From positions 1-6,682 of the forward strand of contig JAITON010000191.1 of the NCBI GenBank assembly GCA_031289935.1: a stretch of 6,682 nucleotides of DNA, in the 5' to 3' direction. The translations under genes were made by a program, and so were the position numbers. Shown here piece after piece: positions 1 through 5,512 of this stretch. The notes below the pieces were generated by a model. It had not been told where the DNA came from. It made no database searches and saw only the letters and a program-made list of their open reading frames with translations. The DNA is from Treponema sp. Lineage in GTDB: Bacteria; Spirochaetota; Spirochaetia; Treponematales; Breznakiellaceae. The number at the start of each line of letters is the position of its first letter. Positions within the stretch are counted from its first letter, which is position 1.

Positions 1-16
1 AAGATAGCGGCGGCGG
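1..16 (+). repeat. Direct repeat, copy 1 (truncated by window edge)
   Basis: The 16 bases AAGATAGCGGCGGCGG are identical to 315-330. About 13 bases further on, both copies also share CATTC followed by A or G and then AC, so the similarity may be longer and diverged. The left extent lies outside the window. It may be a fragment of a dispersed intergenic repeat family. Confidence 0.5.
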
Positions 17-66
17 ACTCTTGGGGACATTCAACCGGGAACCGCCTCTATGAGCCGGGATTGCGT

Positions 67-86
67 CATCCGGCGTACGCCGGATG
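67..86. repeat. 20-bp perfect palindrome (hairpin)
   Basis: CATCCGGCGTACGCCGGATG is its own reverse complement. The arms can extend to 64-89 with one G-T pairing. It has no T-rich tail on either side that would make it a canonical intrinsic terminator. It could be a REP-like element, a protein binding site, or the end of an upstream transcription unit. Confidence 0.6.
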
Positions 87-126
87 GCGGCCCTGTTTCC
101 GTGCATTATCATCATAACGGAGTAAC

Positions 127-153
127 TTTATACCATCACGAGGGATATGTCAA
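127..153 (-). promoter_or_regulatory. Possible leftward sigma-70-type promoter
   Basis: On the minus strand a perfect -35 hexamer TTGACA (153-148) is followed by TATAAA (132-127). The spacer is 15 nt, shorter than the preferred 17, which weakens the call. It sits in the most AT-rich patch of the left flank and points out of the window. A gene it could serve is not visible; a minus-strand frame starting with ATG at 115 stays open to the edge but has no ribosome binding site. Confidence 0.3.
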
Positions 154-314
154 GCTCTTTTTACGAAAGCTGGTAAAAACTTGCGCGTTTTGGGGGGATG
201 AAGGGCCTTGTATTGCCGCATAACGGCCCTTGCGGGCTCGTTGTGCGTAAAGGGGTGATCTGGGGGGCGCAACCTGGAGCGAATGCATTTGGAGTTCCCC
301 GGCGGAGCGTATCG

Positions 315-330
315 AAGATAGCGGCGGCGG
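315..330 (+). repeat. Direct repeat, copy 2
   Basis: This is an exact 16-base match to the first bases of the window. It lies upstream of the J-domain gene and outside any supported coding region. The GCGGCGGCGG core is low in complexity, so chance similarity in a GC-rich genome is possible. The shared CATTC[A/G]AC further downstream argues mildly for common ancestry. Confidence 0.5.
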
Positions 331-394
331 GTTCTACAAGAGCATTCGACAAGCACATTGACGCGCCGGGGTTCTGGCGCTTTCTTTCGCGCCG

Positions 395-403
395 TGCTAT
401 ACT
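395..403 (+). promoter_or_regulatory. Extended -10 promoter of the J-domain gene
   Basis: TGCTATACT is an extended -10 element: the TG dinucleotide, one base, then TATACT, which matches five of six consensus bases. Extended -10 promoters can work without a good -35, and none is seen at the right spacing. The usual start point, about 7 bases past the hexamer, falls on or beside the A of the ATG at 410. That implies a leaderless mRNA, in line with the lack of a Shine-Dalgarno sequence. A small stem (GGCGC 376-380 with GCGCC 389-393) lies just upstream. Confidence 0.5.
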
Positions 404-409
404 CCCGGC

Positions 410-883
410 ATGGGTATACTGGACCGTCTTGAGGATGTGTTAAAAAGCTATATCAACGATGGGCGCCCCTCTGGGGGACGGCCCTTTGGGCGGTCCCGGT
501 CGGGCGGTTCCGGGGACCCGGACCTGGACGATGCCTTTGCGGAACTGGACGATTTCCTGGGCGATGCCGCCCGTCCGGGCGCTTCCGCCCATACGGGCGG
601 GGGCAAGGAAGCGGCCTGGGACGAGAAGCTGGGCGATGCCGCCAGCGGCGGCGCGGGGCCGCCCCCGGAAGGCCTCCGCCGGGACTTTGCGGAGATGGGC
701 CTTCCCTTCGGCGCTTCCGCCGGGGACTGCAAGGCGGCCTATAAGCGGCTCCTCAAGCTGCACCACCCGGACCGCCACGCCGGCCACCCGGAGGACGTCA
801 AAAAGGCTACGGAAAAAAGCTCCCGGGTTAACGCGGCCTTTGACCGGATCAACCAGTGGCGGGAAACCGGGAGAACCGGCTAG
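410..883 (+). CDS. Small J-domain (DnaJ-like) protein, J-domain at C-terminus
   Basis: This is a 157-residue cytoplasmic protein. Residues 1-17 (MGILDRLEDVLKSYIND) look like an amphipathic helix. Residues 18-90 are Gly/Pro/Asp/Ala-rich and probably disordered. Residues 91-150 form a J-domain: helix II at about 106-117 is basic (KAAYKRLLKL), followed by the diagnostic HPD triad at His119-Pro120-Asp121 and a helix III ending NAAFDRINQW. J-domains stimulate the ATPase of Hsp70 (DnaK) and direct it to clients. With no zinc-finger or substrate-binding domain this is a class III type J-protein, so its client is unknown. The start at 410 is the first ATG after the extended -10; no Shine-Dalgarno precedes it. 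It is the first gene of a four-gene cluster, 17 nt before the phosphoesterase gene. The J-domain call is firm; a specific partner is not known. Confidence 0.9.
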   Translation: MGILDRLEDVLKSYINDGRPSGGRPFGRSRSGGSGDPDLDDAFAELDDFLGDAARPGASAHTGGGKEAAWDEKLGDAASGGAGPPPEGLRRDFAEMGLPFGASAGDCKAAYKRLLKLHHPDRHAGHPEDVKKATEKSSRVNAAFDRINQWRETGRTG

Positions 884-900
884 GCATCTAGCGCGCGGCC

Positions 901-1569
901 ATGAAAATACTCTGCGTATCCGACCAGATTGACCCCCTCGTCTATTCTAACTCTATAAAAGAACGCTTTGCCGGGGTGGGTCTGGCGCTTTCCGCGGGGG
1001 ACCTGCCTCTGGATTACCTGGAATTCATCGTTTCCTCCCTCAATATACCGCTGCTCTTTGTATTCGGGAACCATAACCTTAAGGAATACGCCTATTACCT
1101 GAACGGGGACCAGGGAGCGGCCGTAACGGTCCGGGAGCAGGAGCAGCACAGTTCCGGGCTGATCCACACCCACGGTAAAGTTCACCGGGAGGGGGGCCTG
1201 CTTATTGCGGGGCTCGGGGGTTCCCTGCGCTACAACCACGGGGAGAATCAGTATACCAACTTCGATATGTACTGGGAGATTGCAAAGCTCCTGCCGGCCC
1301 TGCTCTGGAACCGGCTTTCCCGGGGCCGTTACCTGGATATCCTCCTGACCCACGCGCCCCCTCAGGGGATCGGCGACCGGGACGATCCCTGCCACCGGGG
1401 CTTCCGGGCCTTTCTCTGGTTTATGCGGGTCTTTAAGCCGAAATACCTGATCCACGGGCATGTCCACCTCTACGATCTCTCCGAAGTCCGGGTGCGGAGC
1501 TATCAGGATACCCTGATACTCAACGCCTACGGGCACCATATCATTGATACGGAGGCAGGCCATGGGTGA
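901..1569 (+). CDS. Calcineurin-like metallophosphoesterase
   Basis: This 222-residue protein has no signal peptide and is probably cytoplasmic. It carries the ordered metal-binding blocks of the PF00149 superfamily: SDQID (Asp8, Gln10), AGD (Asp34), GNHN (Asn58, His59), THAPP (His151) and HGHVH (His187, His189). The THAPP-to-HGHVH region resembles the MPPED-like branch. These enzymes use two metal ions to hydrolyse phosphomonoesters or diesters; the substrate here cannot be told. An oddity is Gln10 where the first block normally reads Asp-x-His, so one metal ligand is replaced. No clear Shine-Dalgarno precedes the ATG. The gene begins 17 nt after the J-protein gene, and its last 8 bp (ATGGGTGA) overlap the start of the next gene, so coupling is likely. 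The superfamily is certain; the exact activity is open. Confidence 0.88.
   Translation: MKILCVSDQIDPLVYSNSIKERFAGVGLALSAGDLPLDYLEFIVSSLNIPLLFVFGNHNLKEYAYYLNGDQGAAVTVREQEQHSSGLIHTHGKVHREGGLLIAGLGGSLRYNHGENQYTNFDMYWEIAKLLPALLWNRLSRGRYLDILLTHAPPQGIGDRDDPCHRGFRAFLWFMRVFKPKYLIHGHVHLYDLSEVRVRSYQDTLILNAYGHHIIDTEAGHG
1551..1555 (+). promoter_or_regulatory. Ribosome binding site fixing the start at 1562
   Basis: GGAGG sits 6 nt before the ATG at 1562 and lies inside the end of the phosphoesterase gene. It favours this ATG over an in-frame TTG at 1544, which has no such site. Ribosomes finishing the upstream gene at 1569 are well placed to restart here. Confidence 0.8.
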
Positions 1570-2485
1570 TGAATCGGTTTTGACGGTGGCCGTACAGGCG
1601 GCGGATGACTTTTCCAGGGCCCGGGGCAAGGCTCTGCTGTCCCAGATCAAGCACTTTCTGGATACGGATAGGGACAAGCTTCTCTCCCTGAGCGAGGTCA
1701 AGGAGATTCTCAAGCCCCGGAACGAAACCTACAAGGGGATGCAGGAGATTCCCGTGAACCTGATCGCCGGCAGCGAGGGCCGCTACCGGGACTTTAACCG
1801 TTATTTCCTCCCCAAGTCCGAGCGGCTCCGGGCCCGCTGGGAGCGGGTGGACACGGCCCGGATCAAAGACATTATCCTGCCGCCTATCCAGCTCTACGAA
1901 ATCGGGGGGGTCTACTTTGTCCGGGATGGGAACCACCGGGTCTCGGTGGCCAAGTCCCAGGGCGTGGAAATCATCGACGCCGAAGTTACGAGCCTTTCCA
2001 GTGAGATTAGCCTAAGGCCCTCCATGACCATGGAAGATTTGCGGAAGGCGGTCATCGGCTACGAGAAACGGCTCTTCTACGAAAAGACGGACTACGGGAA
2101 GATCACCGGCTCGGAGGACCTGGACTTTAGTATCCCCGGCCAGTACGACGTGGTCTATAACCACATTATGGTCCACAAGTACTTCCTGAACCAGGGGCTT
2201 GATGAGGAAATTCCCTTTGACCAGGCCCTCCGTTCCTGGTTCAAGAATGTCTACGAGCCGGTGATCTTGGTAATCCGTACGGAACGGCTCTACGCCAACT
2301 TTCCCGGCAGAACCGGCAGCGACCTCTACGTCTGGCTGGTAAAGCACTGGGACTTCCTCAAGCAGAAGTACGGGAGTTTTTCCCTGGCCGAAGCGGGCCG
2401 GGATTTTGCCGAAAAATACGGCCGGTCCCGGGGGCCCCTGGCTCTGCCTGCCGCCCTCCTGGGCCGCCTCTTCCGCCAGCCATGA
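1562..2485 (+). CDS. ParB/sulfiredoxin-fold domain protein of an uncharacterised family
   Basis: This is a 307-residue soluble protein. Residues 62-84 (EIPVNLIAGSEGRY through the FLP motif) and a central block at 106-150 form a ParB N-terminal-like domain. Its core is VRDGNHRVSVAK (120-131), the equivalent of the DGxHR nucleotide-binding motif of ParB and sulfiredoxin-like folds. The C-terminal part (about 195-275) has its own conserved look: HKYFLNQ, a SWFKNVYEP segment (225-233), then FPGRTGSDLYVWL (247-259). From memory, proteins with this same full layout occur in Chloroflexi and other bacteria, and the C-terminal motif also appears in DUF4032-type proteins. No function is established. 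There is no helix-turn-helix, so it is not an ordinary ParB partition protein. The ATG at 1562 has a good ribosome binding site. The stop overlaps the next start by 4 bp (ATGA). Binding or hydrolysis of a nucleotide is inference from the fold. Confidence 0.8.
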   Translation: MGDESVLTVAVQAADDFSRARGKALLSQIKHFLDTDRDKLLSLSEVKEILKPRNETYKGMQEIPVNLIAGSEGRYRDFNRYFLPKSERLRARWERVDTARIKDIILPPIQLYEIGGVYFVRDGNHRVSVAKSQGVEIIDAEVTSLSSEISLRPSMTMEDLRKAVIGYEKRLFYEKTDYGKITGSEDLDFSIPGQYDVVYNHIMVHKYFLNQGLDEEIPFDQALRSWFKNVYEPVILVIRTERLYANFPGRTGSDLYVWLVKHWDFLKQKYGSFSLAEAGRDFAEKYGRSRGPLALPAALLGRLFRQP

Positions 2486-3423
2486 GGAGCCGGGAATGGC
2501 CGACCTCCTATGAGCGGCTGGAAGAATTCACCGCTCCCTTTGCGGACCGCCGCCAAATCCTCTGCTCAATCCTCCAGGAGCGGGGCCTCCCCTACACTCC
2601 CGTGGACATTGCCGGGAACCGCCATATCTTTGTGGGGGAGCTCCCCCGAGAGCTCCCTGGGGGGGAATCCGGGGGTACGGTCCTGACGGCCCACTACGAC
2701 CGGGCGGACGGGAGCCCCGGAGCCAACGATAACTCCGCTGCGGTCTTTCAACTGGTGGACGCCGCCGTAAGGCTCCGGGCAGGAGGGGGACCGGGGAACT
2801 GGCTCATGGTCTTTACCGACAAGGAAGAACTCAGACCCGGGGAGAGCCTGGACAAACAGGGCTCTTACGGTCTGGCCGGGGCCCTGGGAGACCAGAACAT
2901 CTTTATCTTTGACGCCTGCGGTGTCGGGGAGAGCCTGGTTATCAGCCTGACGGTGGACTATTTATTGAAGGATATCAAGAACAGCGAGGCCTTAAAGCTT
3001 CGGGAGCGGACCCGGCGGCTGCGGAACCGCGCCCTGGAAACGGCCCGGGGTATGGCTCCGGGGACCGGGCCCGCCCAGGTAATCCTGGCCCCCACGCCCT
3101 TCTCGGATGACGCGGGCTTCCTCCGGGCGGGTATGGCGGCCCAGACCCTCACCGTACTGCCGGCCGGCGAGGCCGCAGCCTTCAAGGCTCTGCTCAAGGA
3201 GCGGCCCGGTTTGGCGGAGCAGGTACTGAACCCCCGCTCCCGGCGCCTCCTCCCCCGGACCTGGCAGAGCCTGAACGGCCCCGGAGACAGCCTCAGAAAA
3301 CTGACCCCCCGGCACTTCAACGGGATAGCGGAGTTCATCTGCGCACTATGCCGGGGCAAGCCCGGCGAGCCGGGGCTTGCCGGGCTTGCCGGGCAAGTCT
3401 ATATGCCCAACATCCCGCTGTAG
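2482..3423 (+). CDS. M28-like zinc metallopeptidase homologue, cytoplasmic
   Basis: This 313-residue protein has no signal peptide. The M28 aminopeptidase pattern is visible: TAHYD (His71 ligand, Asp73 supporting residue), GANDNSAAV (Asp83, bridging ligand), TDKEE (Glu115/116, general base and ligand), FDACG (Asp144) and a late His278 in TPRHFNG. PFSDDAGF (207-213) matches a segment seen near the active site of the family. These fit a two-zinc aminopeptidase or a related amidohydrolase; the substrate is not predictable. The family is usually secreted, so a cytoplasmic form is noteworthy. Start: the ATG overlaps the previous stop as ATGA, indicating translational coupling. After the domain ends near residue 290, the tail (291-313) is a Gly/Pro/Ala repeat ending in VYMPNIPL, encoded by a GC hairpin and by 25 bp overlapping the convergent pgi gene. 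The tail looks like an added extension. Confidence 0.75.
   Translation: MRSREWPTSYERLEEFTAPFADRRQILCSILQERGLPYTPVDIAGNRHIFVGELPRELPGGESGGTVLTAHYDRADGSPGANDNSAAVFQLVDAAVRLRAGGGPGNWLMVFTDKEELRPGESLDKQGSYGLAGALGDQNIFIFDACGVGESLVISLTVDYLLKDIKNSEALKLRERTRRLRNRALETARGMAPGTGPAQVILAPTPFSDDAGFLRAGMAAQTLTVLPAGEAAAFKALLKERPGLAEQVLNPRSRRLLPRTWQSLNGPGDSLRKLTPRHFNGIAEFICALCRGKPGEPGLAGLAGQVYMPNIPL
2634..2647. repeat. 14-bp perfect GC palindrome inside the peptidase gene
   Basis: GGGGGAGCTCCCCC is its own reverse complement. It belongs to a local duplication of GAGCTCCC (2638-2645 and again at 2650-2657) that encodes ELPRELPGG in a probable surface loop of the peptidase. In mRNA it could form a tight hairpin. 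It is most simply a slippage-type repeat. Confidence 0.6.
3356..3380 (-). terminator. Strong GC hairpin beyond pgi, possible terminator
   Basis: GCAAGCCC (3356-3363) pairs fully with GGGCTTGC (3373-3380), and two inner G-C pairs close a CGAG loop with one bulged G. It begins about 19 nt past the pgi stop when read on the minus strand. There is no U-rich tract after it on either strand, so it is not a canonical intrinsic terminator. It may instead cause pausing, protect the 3' end, or be a repeat. It is also coding DNA for the tail of the peptidase gene. Confidence 0.4.
3373..3390 (+). repeat. Tandem 9-bp repeat in the peptidase tail
   Basis: GGGCTTGCC occurs twice in a row and is followed by GGGCAAG, its partial inverted counterpart. 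The first copy also forms the right arm of the hairpin at 3356-3380, so alternative stems are possible. It encodes the GLAGLAG part of the peptidase tail. The pattern suggests slippage or a small repeat element that extended the gene. Confidence 0.55.
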
Positions 3424-4985
3424 GCATCCAGGGCATCATCGCCTGTAGCCTTGGACAGGACCTTCTTCGTGAGGACCTTGCCGAGCTGGACCCCCTCCTG
3501 ATCGAAGCTGTTAATGTTCCAAACAAAACCCTGGAACATCACCTTGTTCTCGTAATGGGCCAGGAGGGCGCCCAGGGAGGCCGGGCTAAGCTGCCTCCCA
3601 TAGATCAGGCTCGAAGGACGGCCCCCGGGGAACTCCTTGTTCCGGTTGGCGCCGGCCACAGTCTGGCCCTTGGCAAAGGCCACAATCTGGGCGGCCAGAT
3701 TGGCCCGGAGCTTGGTCTGGCTCACCGAACCATCCAGCTCCACGTCCTCGGCCCGCTGGCTCTCCAGGAAACCTACAAATTGCAGGGGAATGATGTCCGC
3801 GCCCTGGTGGAGCATCTGGTAGAAGGAATGCTGGCCGTTGGTTCCCGGCTCGCCAAAGACCAGGGGGCCCGTGGCATAGGATACCGGGGTGCCCTCCCGG
3901 TTGACCCGCTTACCGTTGCTCTCCATATCAAGCTGCTGGAGATGGGCCGGGAAACGACACAGGGCCTGGCTATAGGGGAGAATTGCCGTGGCGGGGTACT
4001 TGAGGAAGTTCCGTTCCCAGACCCCGATCAGGGCATCCAGCATAGCGGCGTTCTCGCCGGGCTTCGGGTTCAGGGCCAGGGTATCGGCCTCATGGGCCCC
4101 GGCCAGAAAGTCCCGGAAAACCCCGGCCCCAAAGGCCAGGGAAAGGACCACGCCGCCCACGGCCGAAGACGCGGAATAGCGGCCCCCGATAAAATCGTCA
4201 ATATAGAAGGAATCAAGGTAGCCGGGATTATGGGCCAGAGGGCTCGTCTCGCTGGTAACGGCCACAAGCTGCTTCCGTGGGTCCAGGCCCGCGGCCTTCA
4301 GTTTTGCCCTGACAAAGAGCTCGTTGGCCAGGGTCTCCTGGGTAGTCCCGCTCTTGGATACCAGAACAAAGAGCGTTTCCTCCAGGGGGATGCCGGCCAG
4401 GACCGCCGAGGCATCGTCGGGGTCCACGTTGGAGATAAAAGCGGCCCGCATTTTGCGCGTGCCCTGAGCCAGGGCCCAGTTCTCCAGAGCCAGGTAGAGA
4501 GCCCGGGGCCCCAGGTCCGAGCCACCGATACCGATCTGCACTACCGTGGAAAAGGCCCGGCCCGTAGCGCCTTTAATAGCCCCCCCGTGGACGGCATCGG
4601 CAAAGGCGCCGAAACGGTCAAGCTCAGCCCGGTAAAAGGCCCCCAGGTCCCGGCCCCCGTGCATGACCGCCTTACTAAGCTGGCCCCGGAGCAGGTGATG
4701 GAGGACCTTCCGGCTTTCCCCGGTGTTCAGGATTTCCCCGTCGAGCAGGGCCCGGTATTTGGCGATCAGTTCCTGCTCATCCGCCAACTCGTTAAGCAGG
4801 GCCAGGACCCGGTCATCTACCGCCTTGGCGGCCCAGGAGTAGCGGAGCCCCCCGGCCATAGGCGTCTGGCAGCGGGTAACTCTACCGGCGTCCAGCTCCC
4901 TGGTAAAGGCAAAATCCCAGCCCCCCCGGGCCAGAGCCCCCAGCTTGCCGTAAACCAAGGTCTTATCAAAATCAGTGTACTGCAT
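3399..4985 (-). CDS. pgi: Glucose-6-phosphate isomerase
   Basis: This 528-residue cytoplasmic enzyme interconverts glucose 6-phosphate and fructose 6-phosphate in glycolysis and gluconeogenesis. It contains two SIS-type sugar-isomerase lobes: GIGGSDLG (152-159) and SKSGTTQET (210-218, phosphate binding) in the first. DFIGGRYSASSAVG (264-277), the family signature with Arg269, leads into the second. Catalytic residues are present: Glu379 in FGEPGTNGQ, His393 in LHQG, and Lys503 in the final signature SFDQEGVQLGK. That signature has Gln500 where many homologues have Glu. Length is normal for the long bacterial form. The ATG at 4985 is preceded by an AGGGGGGAG-type ribosome binding site and lies 12 nt after the argR stop, so the two genes are probably cotranscribed. 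Its stop overlaps the convergent peptidase gene by 25 bp. The function call is very secure. Confidence 0.97.
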   Translation of the reverse strand: MQYTDFDKTLVYGKLGALARGGWDFAFTRELDAGRVTRCQTPMAGGLRYSWAAKAVDDRVLALLNELADEQELIAKYRALLDGEILNTGESRKVLHHLLRGQLSKAVMHGGRDLGAFYRAELDRFGAFADAVHGGAIKGATGRAFSTVVQIGIGGSDLGPRALYLALENWALAQGTRKMRAAFISNVDPDDASAVLAGIPLEETLFVLVSKSGTTQETLANELFVRAKLKAAGLDPRKQLVAVTSETSPLAHNPGYLDSFYIDDFIGGRYSASSAVGGVVLSLAFGAGVFRDFLAGAHEADTLALNPKPGENAAMLDALIGVWERNFLKYPATAILPYSQALCRFPAHLQQLDMESNGKRVNREGTPVSYATGPLVFGEPGTNGQHSFYQMLHQGADIIPLQFVGFLESQRAEDVELDGSVSQTKLRANLAAQIVAFAKGQTVAGANRNKEFPGGRPSSLIYGRQLSPASLGALLAHYENKVMFQGFVWNINSFDQEGVQLGKVLTKKVLSKATGDDALDAYSGMLGI

Positions 4986-4988
4986 CGT

Positions 4989-4996
4989 CTCCCCCC
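4989..4996 (-). promoter_or_regulatory. Ribosome binding site of pgi
   Basis: On the minus strand the 12-nt gap between argR and pgi reads purine-rich, GGGGGGAG, ending 3 nt before the ATG at 4985. The left part of the G run gives a more usual spacing of about 7 nt. It supports this ATG as the start. Confidence 0.65.
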
Positions 4997-4997
4997 T

Positions 4998-5471
4998 TTA
5001 ATCTTCCAGTTCAGGAATACTTTGTTTGAGCTTGGCCAGAAATTCTTCCCCGCTAAAGCCCTCCCGAAGCACCGCAAAGACCGTGTTATCCCGGCCGGCA
5101 ATAGTCCCCAGCACATCGTCCAGGCCCAGGTTATCCACCGCCAGGGCCACCGAATCGGAATGGCCCGAATAGGTCCTGATCACCACCAGGTTACCCGCCC
5201 AGTCGATGGAAATATAACCCCGCAAAAAGTCGGCGGCATAGGCCCGTTCGAACTCCCGCTGTTCCTCGTCATTGGGGAGAGAATAGATATAGCCCTTACT
5301 GCCCCCGGAAATCTTACCCACTTTAAGGACCTTGAGATCCCGGGAGAGCGTGGCCTGGGTAAGCGCGAAACCCTCCCCCTGTAAATGCCCCAACAGAGCC
5401 TCCTGGGATTCGATACGGCAGGCCTTTATCAGTCTTCGAATCGCTTTTAACCGGGCAATCCGTTCCTTCAC
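4998..5471 (-). CDS. argR: Arginine repressor family regulator (ArgR/AhrC)
   Basis: This 157-residue protein is an ArgR-type regulator, which in known members forms hexamers and binds ARG boxes when loaded with L-arginine. Residues 1-70 are the winged helix: KERIARLKAIRRLI at the start, then the diagnostic TQATLSRDLK (38-47). A linker leads to the C-terminal oligomerisation and effector domain (about 84-157), with the GTIAG motif at 122-126. Two departures sit in the arginine-binding site. GTIAG is followed by Arg127-Asp128-Asn129 instead of Asp-Asp-Thr, and the segment equivalent to PGNAQ reads SGHSD. The effector may therefore differ. A GTG start at 5471 is chosen because GGAG lies 6 nt upstream (5478-5481) and the protein then has the usual length. 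An in-frame TTG at 5492 would add seven residues. It is followed closely by pgi and diverges from fapA. Confidence 0.92.
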   Translation of the reverse strand: MKERIARLKAIRRLIKACRIESQEALLGHLQGEGFALTQATLSRDLKVLKVGKISGGSKGYIYSLPNDEEQREFERAYAADFLRGYISIDWAGNLVVIRTYSGHSDSVALAVDNLGLDDVLGTIAGRDNTVFAVLREGFSGEEFLAKLKQSIPELED

Positions 5472-5477
5472 GCCAGT

Positions 5478-5481
5478 CTCC
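5478..5481 (-). promoter_or_regulatory. Ribosome binding site deciding the argR start
   Basis: On the minus strand GGAG lies 6 nt before GTG at 5471. No comparable site precedes the upstream in-frame TTG at 5492, so the GTG start is preferred. Confidence 0.65.
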
Positions 5482-5504
5482 AAGCAAAACAAACCATAAG
5501 TAGA

Positions 5505-5512
5505 TGAATAAT
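5505..5512 (+). promoter_or_regulatory. Half ARG-box-like operator
   Basis: TGAATAAT matches one arm of the ArgR operator (ARG box, roughly TGAATWWWWATTCA) known from other bacteria. The opposite arm is poor. It overlaps the -10 box of argR, where bound repressor would block transcription, and fits autoregulation. The motif is short and AT-rich, so chance is possible. Confidence 0.3.

Larger units (their letters stand above)
1..409. other. Gene-free left flank with repeats and promoter-like sequence
   Basis: I see no supported gene here. Short open frames exist on both strands (for example 198-443 plus and 150-358 minus), but none has a ribosome binding site or a recognisable product. One frame is open from the left edge to a stop at 115-117 on the plus strand, so the tail of an upstream gene cannot be excluded. 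The stretch contains a 20-bp palindrome (67-86), a 16-bp direct repeat (1-16, 315-330), an AT-richer patch at about 105-180, and a weak hairpin formed by AAGGGCC (201-207) and GGCCCTT (225-231). Together these suggest a promoter region mixed with degenerate dispersed repeats. Confidence 0.6.

Noticed and set aside
150..358. Two overlapping minus-strand frames of 65-68 codons in the left flank
   Set aside because: They have no ribosome binding site, overlap each other in different frames, and lie across the repeat at 315-330. They look like chance frames through a repeat.
198..443. 81-codon plus-strand frame running into the J-protein gene
   Set aside because: It has no good ribosome binding site, overlaps the J-protein start in another frame, and the protein has no recognisable character.
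459..932. 157-codon plus-strand frame within the J-protein gene
   Set aside because: It is rich in Arg, Pro and Ser as expected from a shifted GC-rich frame, and the alternative frame has a true J-domain.
1544..1561. TTG start for the ParB/Srx-fold gene
   Set aside because: GGAGG at 1551-1555 sits 6 nt before the ATG at 1562 and lies downstream of the TTG, so it can only serve the ATG.
880..1713. 277-codon minus-strand open frame opposite the phosphoesterase gene
   Set aside because: The plus-strand protein has all superfamily motifs. The antisense frame has none and is explained by codon bias.
3348..5384. 678-codon plus-strand open frame opposite pgi and argR
   Set aside because: It is in codon register with pgi on the other strand. 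Stops there would need TTA, CTA or TCA codons in pgi, which a GC-rich gene avoids. The translation shows no recognisable domain, and both antisense genes are certain.
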